From contig NZ_JAJNEL010000002.1 in NCBI RefSeq assembly GCF_029428675.1, positions 283,857-347,856 on the forward strand: DNA of 64,000 bases, written 5' to 3'. The DNA comes from Streptomyces sp. JH14. GTDB taxonomy: Bacteria; Actinomycetota; Actinomycetes; Streptomycetales; Streptomycetaceae. The position numbers were made by a program, and so were the translations under genes. The notes under the pieces are model-generated. The model had not been told where the DNA came from, searched no databases, and worked only from the letters and a program-made list of their open reading frames with translations. This document shows positions 35,382 through 44,897 of this stretch, piece by piece (positions within the stretch are counted from its first letter, which is position 1; each line of letters begins with the position of its first letter).

Positions 35382-37643
35382 TCACCGCGTGGCCGGTGGG
35401 AGCCAGTCGGCGAAGATCTCCGGAAGGCGGTGCAGGCCCTGGGCCGTCACCGTGACGAGACGCAGGCCGGCGAGGCGGGCCAGTTCGCGCTTGCGTGCGA
35501 CCTTGGCCGCGTACGCCTCACGTTCCATCAACCCCAGCGCCTCGACGAACGTGCCGTCGGCGAGACGCCAGTCGGCGCGCAGTCCTGTCGTGTTGAGTTC
35601 CGGATGGCGCGGGTAGTACGGCTCCTGTTCGTGCATCACGCCCCAGTGGTGCAGGAAGTCGTCCACGTGCCGTTCGAAAAGTGAGCGGCACAGGTGGCCG
35701 TCCGTGGCCACCGTAACGGTGCCCATCGACGAGCGGACCCCGTCCTTGAGCAGGTCCGCAAACTGGAGCCACTCCGTCCAGGTGCGGGCCGGGCGCGCCG
35801 GACGGGTGCTCAGCAGCGTGGAGCCGGGCCGGGGGACGAGGAAGCGGCAGAGCAGTGCCTCGTCCACGAGGGACGCGTCGGTGAACGGGACGGAGATCCG
35901 GTCCAGTTGGGCGAGGGACGGCGGTCCGGAAAACTCGATCTCGGCGAGCCTTCGGACGGCGTACAGGATCGCCTCGGTCCACTCGCCGTCCGCGCCGTTG
36001 TCCCGCAGCACTCCGCCCAGCGCGAGTCCGCAGCAGCCGTGGCAGTAGTAGAGGCCCGGGCGGGCCGACTGGGCCGAGCGTCCGCACAGTCGGCACGGCT
36101 CTCGGTGTTCGAGGTCGACGGGCGCTCCGAAGAGCGACTCCAGGGCACGCCCGTAGTAGGTGTTGTCGGCTGCGTCGTCGACGAGCGGGGGCAGGACGCC
36201 GTCCGCCGATGGCGCCGGGGCCGGCTTGGCGTTGAGCCATCGACGGTGCCGCTCGGGAATCAGGCGCCGTACGGCCTCCGTCACCCGGCTGGATCTGCTG
36301 AAGGGGCTGATCTCCGACGCAACGAACGCGGCCCGGAAGTTGTGCCTCTCCACGTCCTCGCGCGGTGCGCCCCGGGTGACGAGCAGCGGGCTGACGCCGT
36401 GCCGGCGGAGCAGCACCGTCATCGGCTCGGTGAACGCAGCGGCGTAGACGGTGAGGGTTCCCGAGTCCGGGTCGTACCAGCCGGCTTCGGGCAGCGCGGA
36501 GAGCGGCAACCCGTCCTTGGGCAGCCGGATCGACCAGATGCCGTGGCGGACGACGACCGTGGCGTCGGGGAACTCGCCCAGAGTGTCCAGCCGTTCGAGC
36601 GCCGCCACGTCCACGCCGTGCGCACGCAGGGCCTCCAGGGCCTCGGCGCGCGTCCGCTCGTCGACGAGGGTGAGCGGGCCGTCCGGGTCGTGGTAGTGGC
36701 CGACCTCCACCCCGGTCTCGTCGAGGACGAGGATCCTGGTGTGGTGGAAGACGGACCGTGTGGTGGCGCGCAGCCCCCTGAAACCGTGCGGCCTCGCCCG
36801 GAATTCGTCCCAGGTCCGCAGCAGGGGCGCGGCCTCGGCGTCCCGACGCTGACGCGCCCGGTCCCGGTCGGTCTCCCGGCCCCAGGTCCCGTCGGTGGCC
36901 CGGTGGTGCAGGGCCGTCCTCATCGCGATGCCCAGCCGTTCCGAGAGCGCGCGACGCAGCGTCTGCTCGACGACGGACGGGGGCGCGGAGTCCGTGCCGG
37001 AGGGTTCCTCGGTGACCCCGGCGGCCTGCGTCGGCTGATGCTCCTCCAGGTAGTCGTCCACGAGTGCGCGGACGGTGTCCCGGGCGGGCAGGACGATGCG
37101 CAGGGTCCCGATGCCGTAACCGAACGCCTTCTGCTCCGCCCAGGAGAACGGCCGGTCGTGGTCGGGCTCCCACCCTTCGTCGACGTCTTGGCCGTCCTCC
37201 TCCTCGTAGAAGTAGCCGTCGTCCTCGAGTGCGTAGAGTTCGATCCAGCCGTGGCAGCCCACGGGCGTCCCGGTCTCGTCGGTGAGCCGGCGGATGCTCT
37301 CGCTCGTGACGCGGAGGGCGCTGCTGTACAGGTAACCCATGTGCCGGTCGAGTACGGATCCGCCGTGGTGCGGCGGGGCGGCGACGGAGACGGCGCGGGA
37401 GTCGTAGTCGTTGTCCGGCCGCGGGACGAGGCCGACGCGTATGGGTATGACGATGTCGCACTTCGCCCGCGGCGGGGCGGGCACCACGCGGTCCCTCCGC
37501 AGTTGGCTGAGGACGAAGGCGCGCAGGGCGGGTACCGAGTCGTCGAAGACCGCGAAGGCCGGGGCGAAATCCTGCGTCGGATCACCGGGAATCATGAGCA
37601 TGCCCTCGTCGGGCGCGTGCTGGATGGTCTCTTGGCGCGACAT
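35382..37643 (-). CDS. Zinc-ribbon protein with C-terminal PD-(D/E)XK-like nuclease domain
   Basis: 753 residues. Most of the protein is unassigned alpha/beta with acidic stretches (EDDGYFYEEEDGQDVDEGWE). Near residue 518 two Cys pairs (CRLCGRS, then YYCHGCC) form a probable zinc ribbon. The last 110 residues have a nuclease-like order: Glu in LFERHVDDFLHHWG, Asp in LRADWRLADG, then FVEALGLMEREAYAAKVARK with a Glu and a downstream Lys, and a closing LVTVT strand. This is the pattern of endonucleases that cut DNA near bound sites. The ATG at 37643 lacks a clear ribosome site; an ATG 14 codons later is preceded by GAGG. It is divergent from the helicase-nuclease operon by 357 bases and may work with it. 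Confidence 0.65.
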   Translation of the reverse strand: MSRQETIQHAPDEGMLMIPGDPTQDFAPAFAVFDDSVPALRAFVLSQLRRDRVVPAPPRAKCDIVIPIRVGLVPRPDNDYDSRAVSVAAPPHHGGSVLDRHMGYLYSSALRVTSESIRRLTDETGTPVGCHGWIELYALEDDGYFYEEEDGQDVDEGWEPDHDRPFSWAEQKAFGYGIGTLRIVLPARDTVRALVDDYLEEHQPTQAAGVTEEPSGTDSAPPSVVEQTLRRALSERLGIAMRTALHHRATDGTWGRETDRDRARQRRDAEAAPLLRTWDEFRARPHGFRGLRATTRSVFHHTRILVLDETGVEVGHYHDPDGPLTLVDERTRAEALEALRAHGVDVAALERLDTLGEFPDATVVVRHGIWSIRLPKDGLPLSALPEAGWYDPDSGTLTVYAAAFTEPMTVLLRRHGVSPLLVTRGAPREDVERHNFRAAFVASEISPFSRSSRVTEAVRRLIPERHRRWLNAKPAPAPSADGVLPPLVDDAADNTYYGRALESLFGAPVDLEHREPCRLCGRSAQSARPGLYYCHGCCGLALGGVLRDNGADGEWTEAILYAVRRLAEIEFSGPPSLAQLDRISVPFTDASLVDEALLCRFLVPRPGSTLLSTRPARPARTWTEWLQFADLLKDGVRSSMGTVTVATDGHLCRSLFERHVDDFLHHWGVMHEQEPYYPRHPELNTTGLRADWRLADGTFVEALGLMEREAYAAKVARKRELARLAGLRLVTVTAQGLHRLPEIFADWLPPATR

Positions 37644-38000
37644 GTGGGGATTATGGCAGTGGCATATGCATGACGACGGGAAAGGGGGTGCCGGTGATCG
37701 ACCGTCCACGCCGCCGTGGGCGCGCCGGGCCTGGTCCCGGCGCCCGACATCGCGAGCAGCCCTCGTACCTCGGGACGAGGCGCGGTCGGGCCTCGGCCGC
37801 GCGGGTGCGGCGTCCGGCCGCAACGGTATGCCGCGTTCACGCCTTTGACCCCTATTGGCGAAGGTTCGGGATACGACCAGGTGGGTGTCGTCGTCCGAGG
37901 TGGGCGCTATTTTTGACGCTGATCGTCACGGTGCCTTCGCGGGTTGTTACAGCGCCGCGCACCCGGCGGTCCCGGCAACCGTCCTGTCCGAAAGGTCCTC
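37644..38000. other. Divergent promoter region of nuclease and helicase genes
   Basis: About 357 bases with no supported gene; the open frames here are GC shadows. A relatively AT-rich patch at 37905-37925 precedes the plus-strand start by about 80 bases and may include its promoter. No clear inverted repeat was seen. Confidence 0.4.
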
Positions 38001-41000
38001 GTGAAGCCCACCCTGGCCGCCGCGCAGCTCCGCGGCAGTCTGACGCAGTACCTCACGACGACGTACGCGCTGGCCGACGAGGACACGCGGCTCGCGCTGG
38101 AGCGGTTCCTCGGGGACCCCGAGACGGGCATCTTCCGGGGGCCCTACCTGCGGATCAGGACGCCGTTCCACCCCGCCGACGACGAGTGGCGGTCGGCGCT
38201 GGAGTGGCAGCCGTCGTTCACTCCGTGGCGGCACCAGGCGAAGGCGTGGGAGCGGCTGAGCACGTACCGGGGGGCGGCCGAGCCCACGCTCGTGACGACC
38301 GGCACAGGGTCCGGCAAGACCGAGTCGTTCCTGATCCCCGTGCTCGACCACTGCCGGCGGCAGAAGGCGCTGGGCCGACGCGGGGTGAAGGCCGTGCTGC
38401 TGTACCCGATGAACGCGCTCGCCACCGACCAGGCCGACCGTATCGGCGACTATCTGACGCAGCCGGAACTGGCCCAGGTGACAGCCGGTCTCTACATCGG
38501 GGACAAGCCGGACACGGACTTCCGGCGGGTGATGACGCGGCGCGAGGAGATGCGCCAGTCGCCGCCGGACGTGCTGATCACCAACTACAAGATGCTGGAC
38601 CTGCTGTTGCAGCGGGCCGAGGACCGGCCGCTGTGGGAGGGGGCCGACCCGGCGTACGTGGTGCTGGACGAGTTCCACACCTACGACGGCGCGCAGGGCA
38701 CCGACGTGGCGATGCTGCTGCGGCGGCTGGCGGCGGCCGTGGGCGCCTCGAAGCCGGAGCGGCCACTCGGGTCGATCTGCCCGGTGGCGACCTCGGCGAC
38801 CCTCGGCGAGGGCGGGGGCGACACCGGCGGCATCCTCACCGTCGCCGAGCAGGTGTTCGGCGTGCCGTTCGGTCCGGACGCGGTGATCGGCGAGGAGCGG
38901 CTGAGCGCCGACGATTTCGTCGGCGACATCGACTACGAGCTGCCCGAGCCGCCCAGCCCCAAGGAGGTCATCGACGTGTCGGGCGGACCGGACGTCGAGT
39001 CCGACCCGGACCGCCTCGACCTGGACGGGCTCGCCGAACGGCTGCTGGGGCGGCGCGGCCTGGACGCCTTCCAGATCGGACGGCTGCTGAGGAAACACGA
39101 CTTCACCCACGGCGTGCTCGCGCTGCTGAACGGCGAGCCGCTCGACGAGTGGGGGCTGCGGGACCGCATGGCCCGCTTCGGGTACGCGTGGGCGCGCACC
39201 GCACGGGACAACCCGCGGCTCGCGCTGGAGGCGCTGTCGCGGTTCGTCGCGCTGCTGTCGTCTGCGCGGGATCCCGGGTCCGACGAGCGCAGGCCGCGTC
39301 CGTTGCTGCACATCGAGGCGCATCTGTGGGTCCGTCCGGTGAGCCGGGTGCTCGGCGGAGTGGGCGCCCGGCCGGAGTTCCGCTGGTACGAGGACGAGCG
39401 CACCGTCGCCCGGCGCTCCGCGCTCACCGCGGCGTCCGCCTCGGAGGACCCGTCCGACAGTGACGAGTGGCCGACGGCGGACTCGCGCCGGCCACAGGCG
39501 CTGCCGGGTTCGGACACCGTGCAGCGGCCGGCCCAGGCCCACCTGCCCGCGGTCTACTGCCGCGTGTGCGGCCGCTCGGGCTGGGCGGCGCTGTCCCCGG
39601 AGGCCGATCCTCAGAAGCTCGAGACCAGCCCGCAGCGGATCTGGTCGGCGGCCGTCGGGCGGGACAAGCGGCGGCTGCGGTACTTCATCTCGGCTACGGC
39701 GGCCGAGGCGCGGGACGCCCTCGCGGCGCTCACCGGCACCGCTCCGAAGCAGGCGGGCGGTGTCGACCCGCAGTCCGTGGTGGTGCTGGACGGGGCGCAG
39801 AGCACCTACCGCCTGCCGGTCACCGAGGACGGCGAGGGACTTCAGGACGCCTGGTTCGCTCGGGCGATCCTGGACAAGAAGACCGCCGACCAGGCCGCCA
39901 AGGACGACACCTGTCCGGCCTGCAACACGGACAACGGCATCAGGTTCCTCGGCACCGCGCTCGCCGCGCTGGTCTCCGCCACGGTCACCCAGCTGTTCAC
40001 CGGCGGCCATGAGATCGCGCTGGCGCCGGAGGAGCGCAAGACGCTGCTGTTCAACGACTCCACGCAGGACGCGGCGCACCGCGCCGGGTACGTCGCGAAC
40101 GCCTCGTACAAGTTCTCGCTGCGCTCGCTGCTGGCGCACCAACTGGACGACGCCGGTACGCCGGTTCCGCTCAACGACCTCATCGGCGACGTCCTGGACA
40201 CCGTGGACGACCCGCAGACGCTGGCCGCGGTCGTCCCGCCGGACCTGCACGACGAACCAGGCGTGGACCGGCTCCTGTCGGGACGCGGCACCGGGGACGC
40301 GCGGACCTGGAAGCTCATCGGGGAACGGCTCGCTTTCGCGACCGTGATGGAGTTCGGGCTGCGGTCGCGGCTCGGGCGCACCCTGGAGCTGACCCGGACC
40401 ACGGCCGCGGAGGTGGTGGTCGCCGACCCTGACCAGATCGTCGCGCTCGCCCGCGACCTCCACCTCGCGCTGCCGGGGCAACTGGGGCTGGACGGCGGCC
40501 TGCCCACGCCCGACCGGTACCTGGCGTACGTGCGGGGGCTGCTGGAGCGGATGCGGCTGCGCGGCAGCGTGCGGCACCGATGGCTGGACAACTGGATCAA
40601 GGAAGCAGGCGTCAACCAGTACCTCATCTCCGGGCAGCGGCCGGAGGGGATGCCCGCCTTCCCTGAGGGGTACGTGGCGCCTCCCAGGTTCCTGCTCGAC
40701 GGCCCCAAGGAGAAGACGAAGTTCGACACGATCACCGGTCGTGGCAACTGGTACCAGGACTGGACGCGGCGCTGCCTCGGCCTGGACGTGGCGCAGGCGA
40801 CCGAGTACCTGCGCAGGCTGCTGCCCGTCCTCGCGGACGAGGGCGTGCTGTCGGCGCGCGCCGCCAAGGACCGCACGACCCGCGTCTACGGGCTGCAGCC
40901 GGGCCACATCCACGTGCGACTCCTGGCGGACGACCTGGTCAACAAGGCGTTCGTGTCCTGCGAGGAGTGCGGCTGGCAGCAGGTGGTGCCGCCCGAGCGG

Positions 41001-44000
41001 CGCACCCGCTGGTACGGGCACCCCTGCCCCCGCTGGCGCTGTACCGGCCTCCTCACCCCTCCCCAGTACGGCATGTCGTCGACCGGGGCGGGCAGCGGCG
41101 GCTTCGGCGGGAAGCTGGAGCGTGACTACCGGGCCGACTACTACCGCCGCCTTTACCTGACCGGCGGCACCTACCGGGTCGTCACGGCCGAGCACACGGG
41201 CATGCTGACCCGGCCCGAACGGGAGCGCGTGGAGCGGACGTTCCGGCAGGGCACCCACTACACCGACCCCAACGTGCTCTCCTGCACGCCCACCCTGGAA
41301 CTGGGCATCGACATCGGCGACCTGTCGGCAGTGCTGCTCGGTTCGCTGCCGGGGGGCCCGGCGAACTACGTGCAGCGTGCCGGGCGCGCCGGACGCAGGA
41401 CCGGCAACGCCCTGGTGGTCGCCTTCGGCGGGCGCCGGGCCCGCGACCGGTACTACCTGGACGACCCGACCGAGATGATCGCCGGTGACATCGTGCCGCC
41501 GGGCTGCTACCTGTCGGCCGTCGAGATCCTGCGCCGCCAGTACACGGCTCACTTGCTGGACAGGGCGGCGCGCGGCGAGCTGACAACGGCGGACGGCGAA
41601 CCGCTCATGCCGGTGCCGCGCCTGTCGTCGGCACTGTTCGGCACGACCGGCTGGTGCCAGGACCTGTCGGACGCAGCGCTCACCCACGGGGCGCGGCTGG
41701 TGGAGGAGTTCCTGGCGCTGTTCCCGCAGGCGCCCGGCGGCCCGGACGACGACCGGGGGGTGTCCGCGCACGCGGGGGACGAACTGCGTGCCTACGCCAC
41801 CGGCGGCATCGCGCGCGCCCTGCAGGAGGCCGAGGAGGAGTGGACGGTGCGCCGTGAGGAGCTGCGCCGCCGCATCGCCGCCATCGACGCCGCTGTGGAC
41901 GGGCTGCTCGCCGAGGACCGTGAACAGGGCGCCGAGCGGCGCGAGTTGCTCGCTGAGCGGCGTGCCACAGGTGAGCTGCTGCGCGAGCTGAGCCAGACCA
42001 GCGCGCACGGCACTCTCGTCGAACTGGGTCTGCTGCCCAACTACAGCCTCACCGACACGACGACGTCGCTGGAGGCCACGCTCTACTGGAAGGAGGCCGC
42101 CAGGGACGACGAGGGCCCCGAAGCCCCGGAGGCCGACGACGAGCGCCGGGAGTGGGTGTACCGCAGTGAGATGCGCGACTACGAGCGCTCCCGCAAGCTG
42201 GCCCTGACCGAACTCGCGCCCGGCAACAGCTTCTACGTCAACGGCTACCGGCACGTCGTGCGCGCCCTCGACATCGGCAGCCCGGAGCGGCGTGCCTGGG
42301 CGGTGTGGCGTCTGTGCCCGGCCTGCGGGTACGCGCGCACGCACGGCGATCCGAAGAACGACACCTCGCCGTGCCCTCGGTGCGGTTCCCGGGAGATCGC
42401 CGACGCGGGATGTGTGCACCACGTGCTGGAGCCCCGGCGGGTGATGTCCCGGGACAAGCGGGATGACGCCCGGGTGCGGGACGACCGTGACGAGCGGGAC
42501 CGGAGGCGATACGCGGTCCTCACCACGGTCGACATCGACCCGGCGCACCTGGCGACCGGATCGTGGCGGCACGACACCGCGGTCTTCGGCGCCGACTTCA
42601 CGCGCAGGGCCGTCGTCCGCACCCTGAACCTGGGGGTCGACCGGCAGGACGGCAGCAGCACGGTTCCGCTGGCCGGTGACGACGTGCGCCTGAACCCGTT
42701 CTACGTGTGCACCAGTTGTGGTGGGGCGACGGCCGACGGGCGGCCGGTCGTCGACCAGTCGCAGCACGCGCTCACCGCCTCGCTCGCTCGGTCCACCCGC
42801 GCGAGCGCCCACCACCAGCTGTGGTGCCCGCGCCGACGGCTGCGCGGCAGCGGCGAGGAGCAGGGCGCCGGTACGGACGTACCGCTGCTGCTGGCGCACG
42901 AGCTGTCGACGGAGGCCGTCCGCATCCTGCTTCCGGCGTCCGTCGCGCGGGCCAAGGAGCGGCTCGCCTCGTTCACCGCCGCGCTGTTCGTGGGCATAGC
43001 GGCCCGCTACGGAGGCGACCCCGACCACATCGACATCACCGCCGCGTCCATGCCGGACGGCGAGGACCGTGACTGGCCGCGCCGGTTCCTCGTGGTGTAC
43101 GACCGGCTGCCCGGCGGCACCGGGTACCTGCACCGCCTGGCGACCTCCGACGGCTTCCGCGAGGTCCTGCTGAAGGCCCGCGAGGTGATCGAGGGCTGCG
43201 GCTGTCTGGAGAAGGGGCTCGACGGCTGTCACCGCTGCCTGCTGCGCCGCGTCCCCCCGGCCGACTACGACAAGGTCAGCCGCAACGAGGTCCGGCAGAT
43301 GCTGGACGAGCTGCTCGGTGCGGACGGTGAGCGCTGGCGCACCTCGCCCGTCGCCACCACCCAGCACATCCCGATGCACCGGCAGGCCGAGAGCGATCTC
43401 GAAGTCCTGTTCATCGACACGCTGCGGGAGTGGGCCGCACTCCCGGAGAGTCGTGCGAGCGGCGACGCCTACATAACGCCGGCCGGCACCCACGCGCTGG
43501 ACCTGCGGCTGACCGCGGCCGACGGCACCACGCTGAGCTGGCGGGTGTCGCAGCAGCGCGTCCTCGACGGTACCCGCCCCGACGTCCTCTTCGAACGGGT
43601 CGACGCGCCCGGCCCACGCGTGGCGCTCTACCTGGACGGCTACGAGTTCCACGCCGGCCGGGAGCACAACCGGGTCGGCGACGACGCGGACAAGCGCACA
43701 CGACTGCGCGCGGAGGGGCTCAGGGTCTTCCAGCTCACCTACGGCGACGTGAGGGAATGGCAGCGCCGTGTCCGGGACACCGGTTACGCAGGCGTCGGCC
43801 CGGCCGACCCGGTGTGGGAACCGTACGAAGACAAGGCTCGCGGCAAGGCCCGCGACTACTACGCCAAGGTGTGGGGCGCCCTGCCTGGTGAGCTTGCGGA
43901 GACGGTGTGGGTCAACCCGGCCGTCCAGCTCGTGGAGTATCTGCGCCAGCCGGACGCCAAGCGCTGGCAGTGGCGGGCGGAGGCCGCCCTGGCGGGCTTC

Positions 44001-44897
44001 ATGGGCGCCGGGGCCCGCCCCGTCGCGCTGCGGCCGGACGTGCTCGGCGAGCAGATCACGGCGGCGCTGCGCGGCACGACACCCGCAGGGCCGCCCGGCC
44101 TGGTGCAGCTGTTCACGGTCACAGACCGGTCGGGGCTGCCGCTGGTCCTCGCCGCTGACGGCCGTGCGAAGCCCCCCGCGTGGACCGGCATCGTCCTCCT
44201 CGACGACGCGCCCGGCGTGCACGCCCGGGAGGAGGCGCACAAGCGCCGCTGGCGGGCCTGGCTGTACTGGTCCAACCTGCTCCAGTTCCTGGACACCGGC
44301 GGCGGCGACGCCGTCCAGCTGACGACCGGCCGTCTCGACGGGTTCCCCGTGGAGACGCTGGCGGTCACGGGCGGGAGCGGCGTCCTGGACAGTGTCCGCG
44401 CCACGCTCGCCCCCGTCGCGACCACCGACGCCACTCCCGCGCCGGCCGAGACCGTCGCGCCCCTGCCGCATGCTCCGGCGGAGACGCCTGCCGCGGGCGC
44501 CCGTGACGCGGCATGGGACCGGGTCGTCGAATACCTCGACCCGGACGAGCCCGGTCTGCTCGCGCTCGCCGAGGCCCTCGCCGTGCGCGGTGTCGCGGCC
44601 CCCGAGGACGGTTACGAGCTGGATGAGAACGGCTGGCTTGCCGAGCTGGCGTGGCCCGCCGCACGCGTCGGCATCGTCCTCGCCCCGCGCCCGCCGGAGG
44701 GAGAGGACGCGGATCCGGAGGCCATCGACCGGGACCGCGCGTTCGCCGCGGCCGGCTGGGAGGTGCGGCCCGCCGCCGGCTGGACCGCAGACGACATCAC
44801 GAACCGCCTCGACGGCGCACAACCATCCGGCGACCGGAAAGGTCGTAATCAGCCGGACGGCACCACCACGGAAGACGGGGAGAACGAACAGCCGTGA
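38001..44897 (+). CDS. Giant helicase with DUF1998 region and C-terminal nuclease-like domain
   Basis: 2298 residues from GTG at 38001 (AAAGG five bases before). Walker A is VTTGTGSGKTESF near residue 106, and the DEAH-like box is VLDEFHTYDG near 224. Motifs V and VI are LGIDIGDLSAVLLG and YVQRAGRAGRRTG at about 1100-1135. Zinc pairs occur along the protein (CRVCGR, CPACNTDNG, CPACGYA with CPRCG). GCGCLEKGLDGCHRCLLRR near 1740 is the DUF1998 signature. Residues about 1797-1920 resemble DUF559/Vsr-type nucleases: ESDLEVLFIDTLREW, RPDVLF, VALYLDGYEFHA, then DKRTRLRAEGLRVFQLTY. A C-terminal Ala/Pro linker and small acidic domain follow. It is expected to be a DNA translocase with a built-in cutter, and could take the DrmA/DrmB role for the DISARM-like genes upstream. 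It ends in a GTGA overlap with the next gene. Confidence 0.85.
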   Translation: MKPTLAAAQLRGSLTQYLTTTYALADEDTRLALERFLGDPETGIFRGPYLRIRTPFHPADDEWRSALEWQPSFTPWRHQAKAWERLSTYRGAAEPTLVTTGTGSGKTESFLIPVLDHCRRQKALGRRGVKAVLLYPMNALATDQADRIGDYLTQPELAQVTAGLYIGDKPDTDFRRVMTRREEMRQSPPDVLITNYKMLDLLLQRAEDRPLWEGADPAYVVLDEFHTYDGAQGTDVAMLLRRLAAAVGASKPERPLGSICPVATSATLGEGGGDTGGILTVAEQVFGVPFGPDAVIGEERLSADDFVGDIDYELPEPPSPKEVIDVSGGPDVESDPDRLDLDGLAERLLGRRGLDAFQIGRLLRKHDFTHGVLALLNGEPLDEWGLRDRMARFGYAWARTARDNPRLALEALSRFVALLSSARDPGSDERRPRPLLHIEAHLWVRPVSRVLGGVGARPEFRWYEDERTVARRSALTAASASEDPSDSDEWPTADSRRPQALPGSDTVQRPAQAHLPAVYCRVCGRSGWAALSPEADPQKLETSPQRIWSAAVGRDKRRLRYFISATAAEARDALAALTGTAPKQAGGVDPQSVVVLDGAQSTYRLPVTEDGEGLQDAWFARAILDKKTADQAAKDDTCPACNTDNGIRFLGTALAALVSATVTQLFTGGHEIALAPEERKTLLFNDSTQDAAHRAGYVANASYKFSLRSLLAHQLDDAGTPVPLNDLIGDVLDTVDDPQTLAAVVPPDLHDEPGVDRLLSGRGTGDARTWKLIGERLAFATVMEFGLRSRLGRTLELTRTTAAEVVVADPDQIVALARDLHLALPGQLGLDGGLPTPDRYLAYVRGLLERMRLRGSVRHRWLDNWIKEAGVNQYLISGQRPEGMPAFPEGYVAPPRFLLDGPKEKTKFDTITGRGNWYQDWTRRCLGLDVAQATEYLRRLLPVLADEGVLSARAAKDRTTRVYGLQPGHIHVRLLADDLVNKAFVSCEECGWQQVVPPERRTRWYGHPCPRWRCTGLLTPPQYGMSSTGAGSGGFGGKLERDYRADYYRRLYLTGGTYRVVTAEHTGMLTRPERERVERTFRQGTHYTDPNVLSCTPTLELGIDIGDLSAVLLGSLPGGPANYVQRAGRAGRRTGNALVVAFGGRRARDRYYLDDPTEMIAGDIVPPGCYLSAVEILRRQYTAHLLDRAARGELTTADGEPLMPVPRLSSALFGTTGWCQDLSDAALTHGARLVEEFLALFPQAPGGPDDDRGVSAHAGDELRAYATGGIARALQEAEEEWTVRREELRRRIAAIDAAVDGLLAEDREQGAERRELLAERRATGELLRELSQTSAHGTLVELGLLPNYSLTDTTTSLEATLYWKEAARDDEGPEAPEADDERREWVYRSEMRDYERSRKLALTELAPGNSFYVNGYRHVVRALDIGSPERRAWAVWRLCPACGYARTHGDPKNDTSPCPRCGSREIADAGCVHHVLEPRRVMSRDKRDDARVRDDRDERDRRRYAVLTTVDIDPAHLATGSWRHDTAVFGADFTRRAVVRTLNLGVDRQDGSSTVPLAGDDVRLNPFYVCTSCGGATADGRPVVDQSQHALTASLARSTRASAHHQLWCPRRRLRGSGEEQGAGTDVPLLLAHELSTEAVRILLPASVARAKERLASFTAALFVGIAARYGGDPDHIDITAASMPDGEDRDWPRRFLVVYDRLPGGTGYLHRLATSDGFREVLLKAREVIEGCGCLEKGLDGCHRCLLRRVPPADYDKVSRNEVRQMLDELLGADGERWRTSPVATTQHIPMHRQAESDLEVLFIDTLREWAALPESRASGDAYITPAGTHALDLRLTAADGTTLSWRVSQQRVLDGTRPDVLFERVDAPGPRVALYLDGYEFHAGREHNRVGDDADKRTRLRAEGLRVFQLTYGDVREWQRRVRDTGYAGVGPADPVWEPYEDKARGKARDYYAKVWGALPGELAETVWVNPAVQLVEYLRQPDAKRWQWRAEAALAGFMGAGARPVALRPDVLGEQITAALRGTTPAGPPGLVQLFTVTDRSGLPLVLAADGRAKPPAWTGIVLLDDAPGVHAREEAHKRRWRAWLYWSNLLQFLDTGGGDAVQLTTGRLDGFPVETLAVTGGSGVLDSVRATLAPVATTDATPAPAETVAPLPHAPAETPAAGARDAAWDRVVEYLDPDEPGLLALAEALAVRGVAAPEDGYELDENGWLAELAWPAARVGIVLAPRPPEGEDADPEAIDRDRAFAAAGWEVRPAAGWTADDITNRLDGAQPSGDRKGRNQPDGTTTEDGENEQP

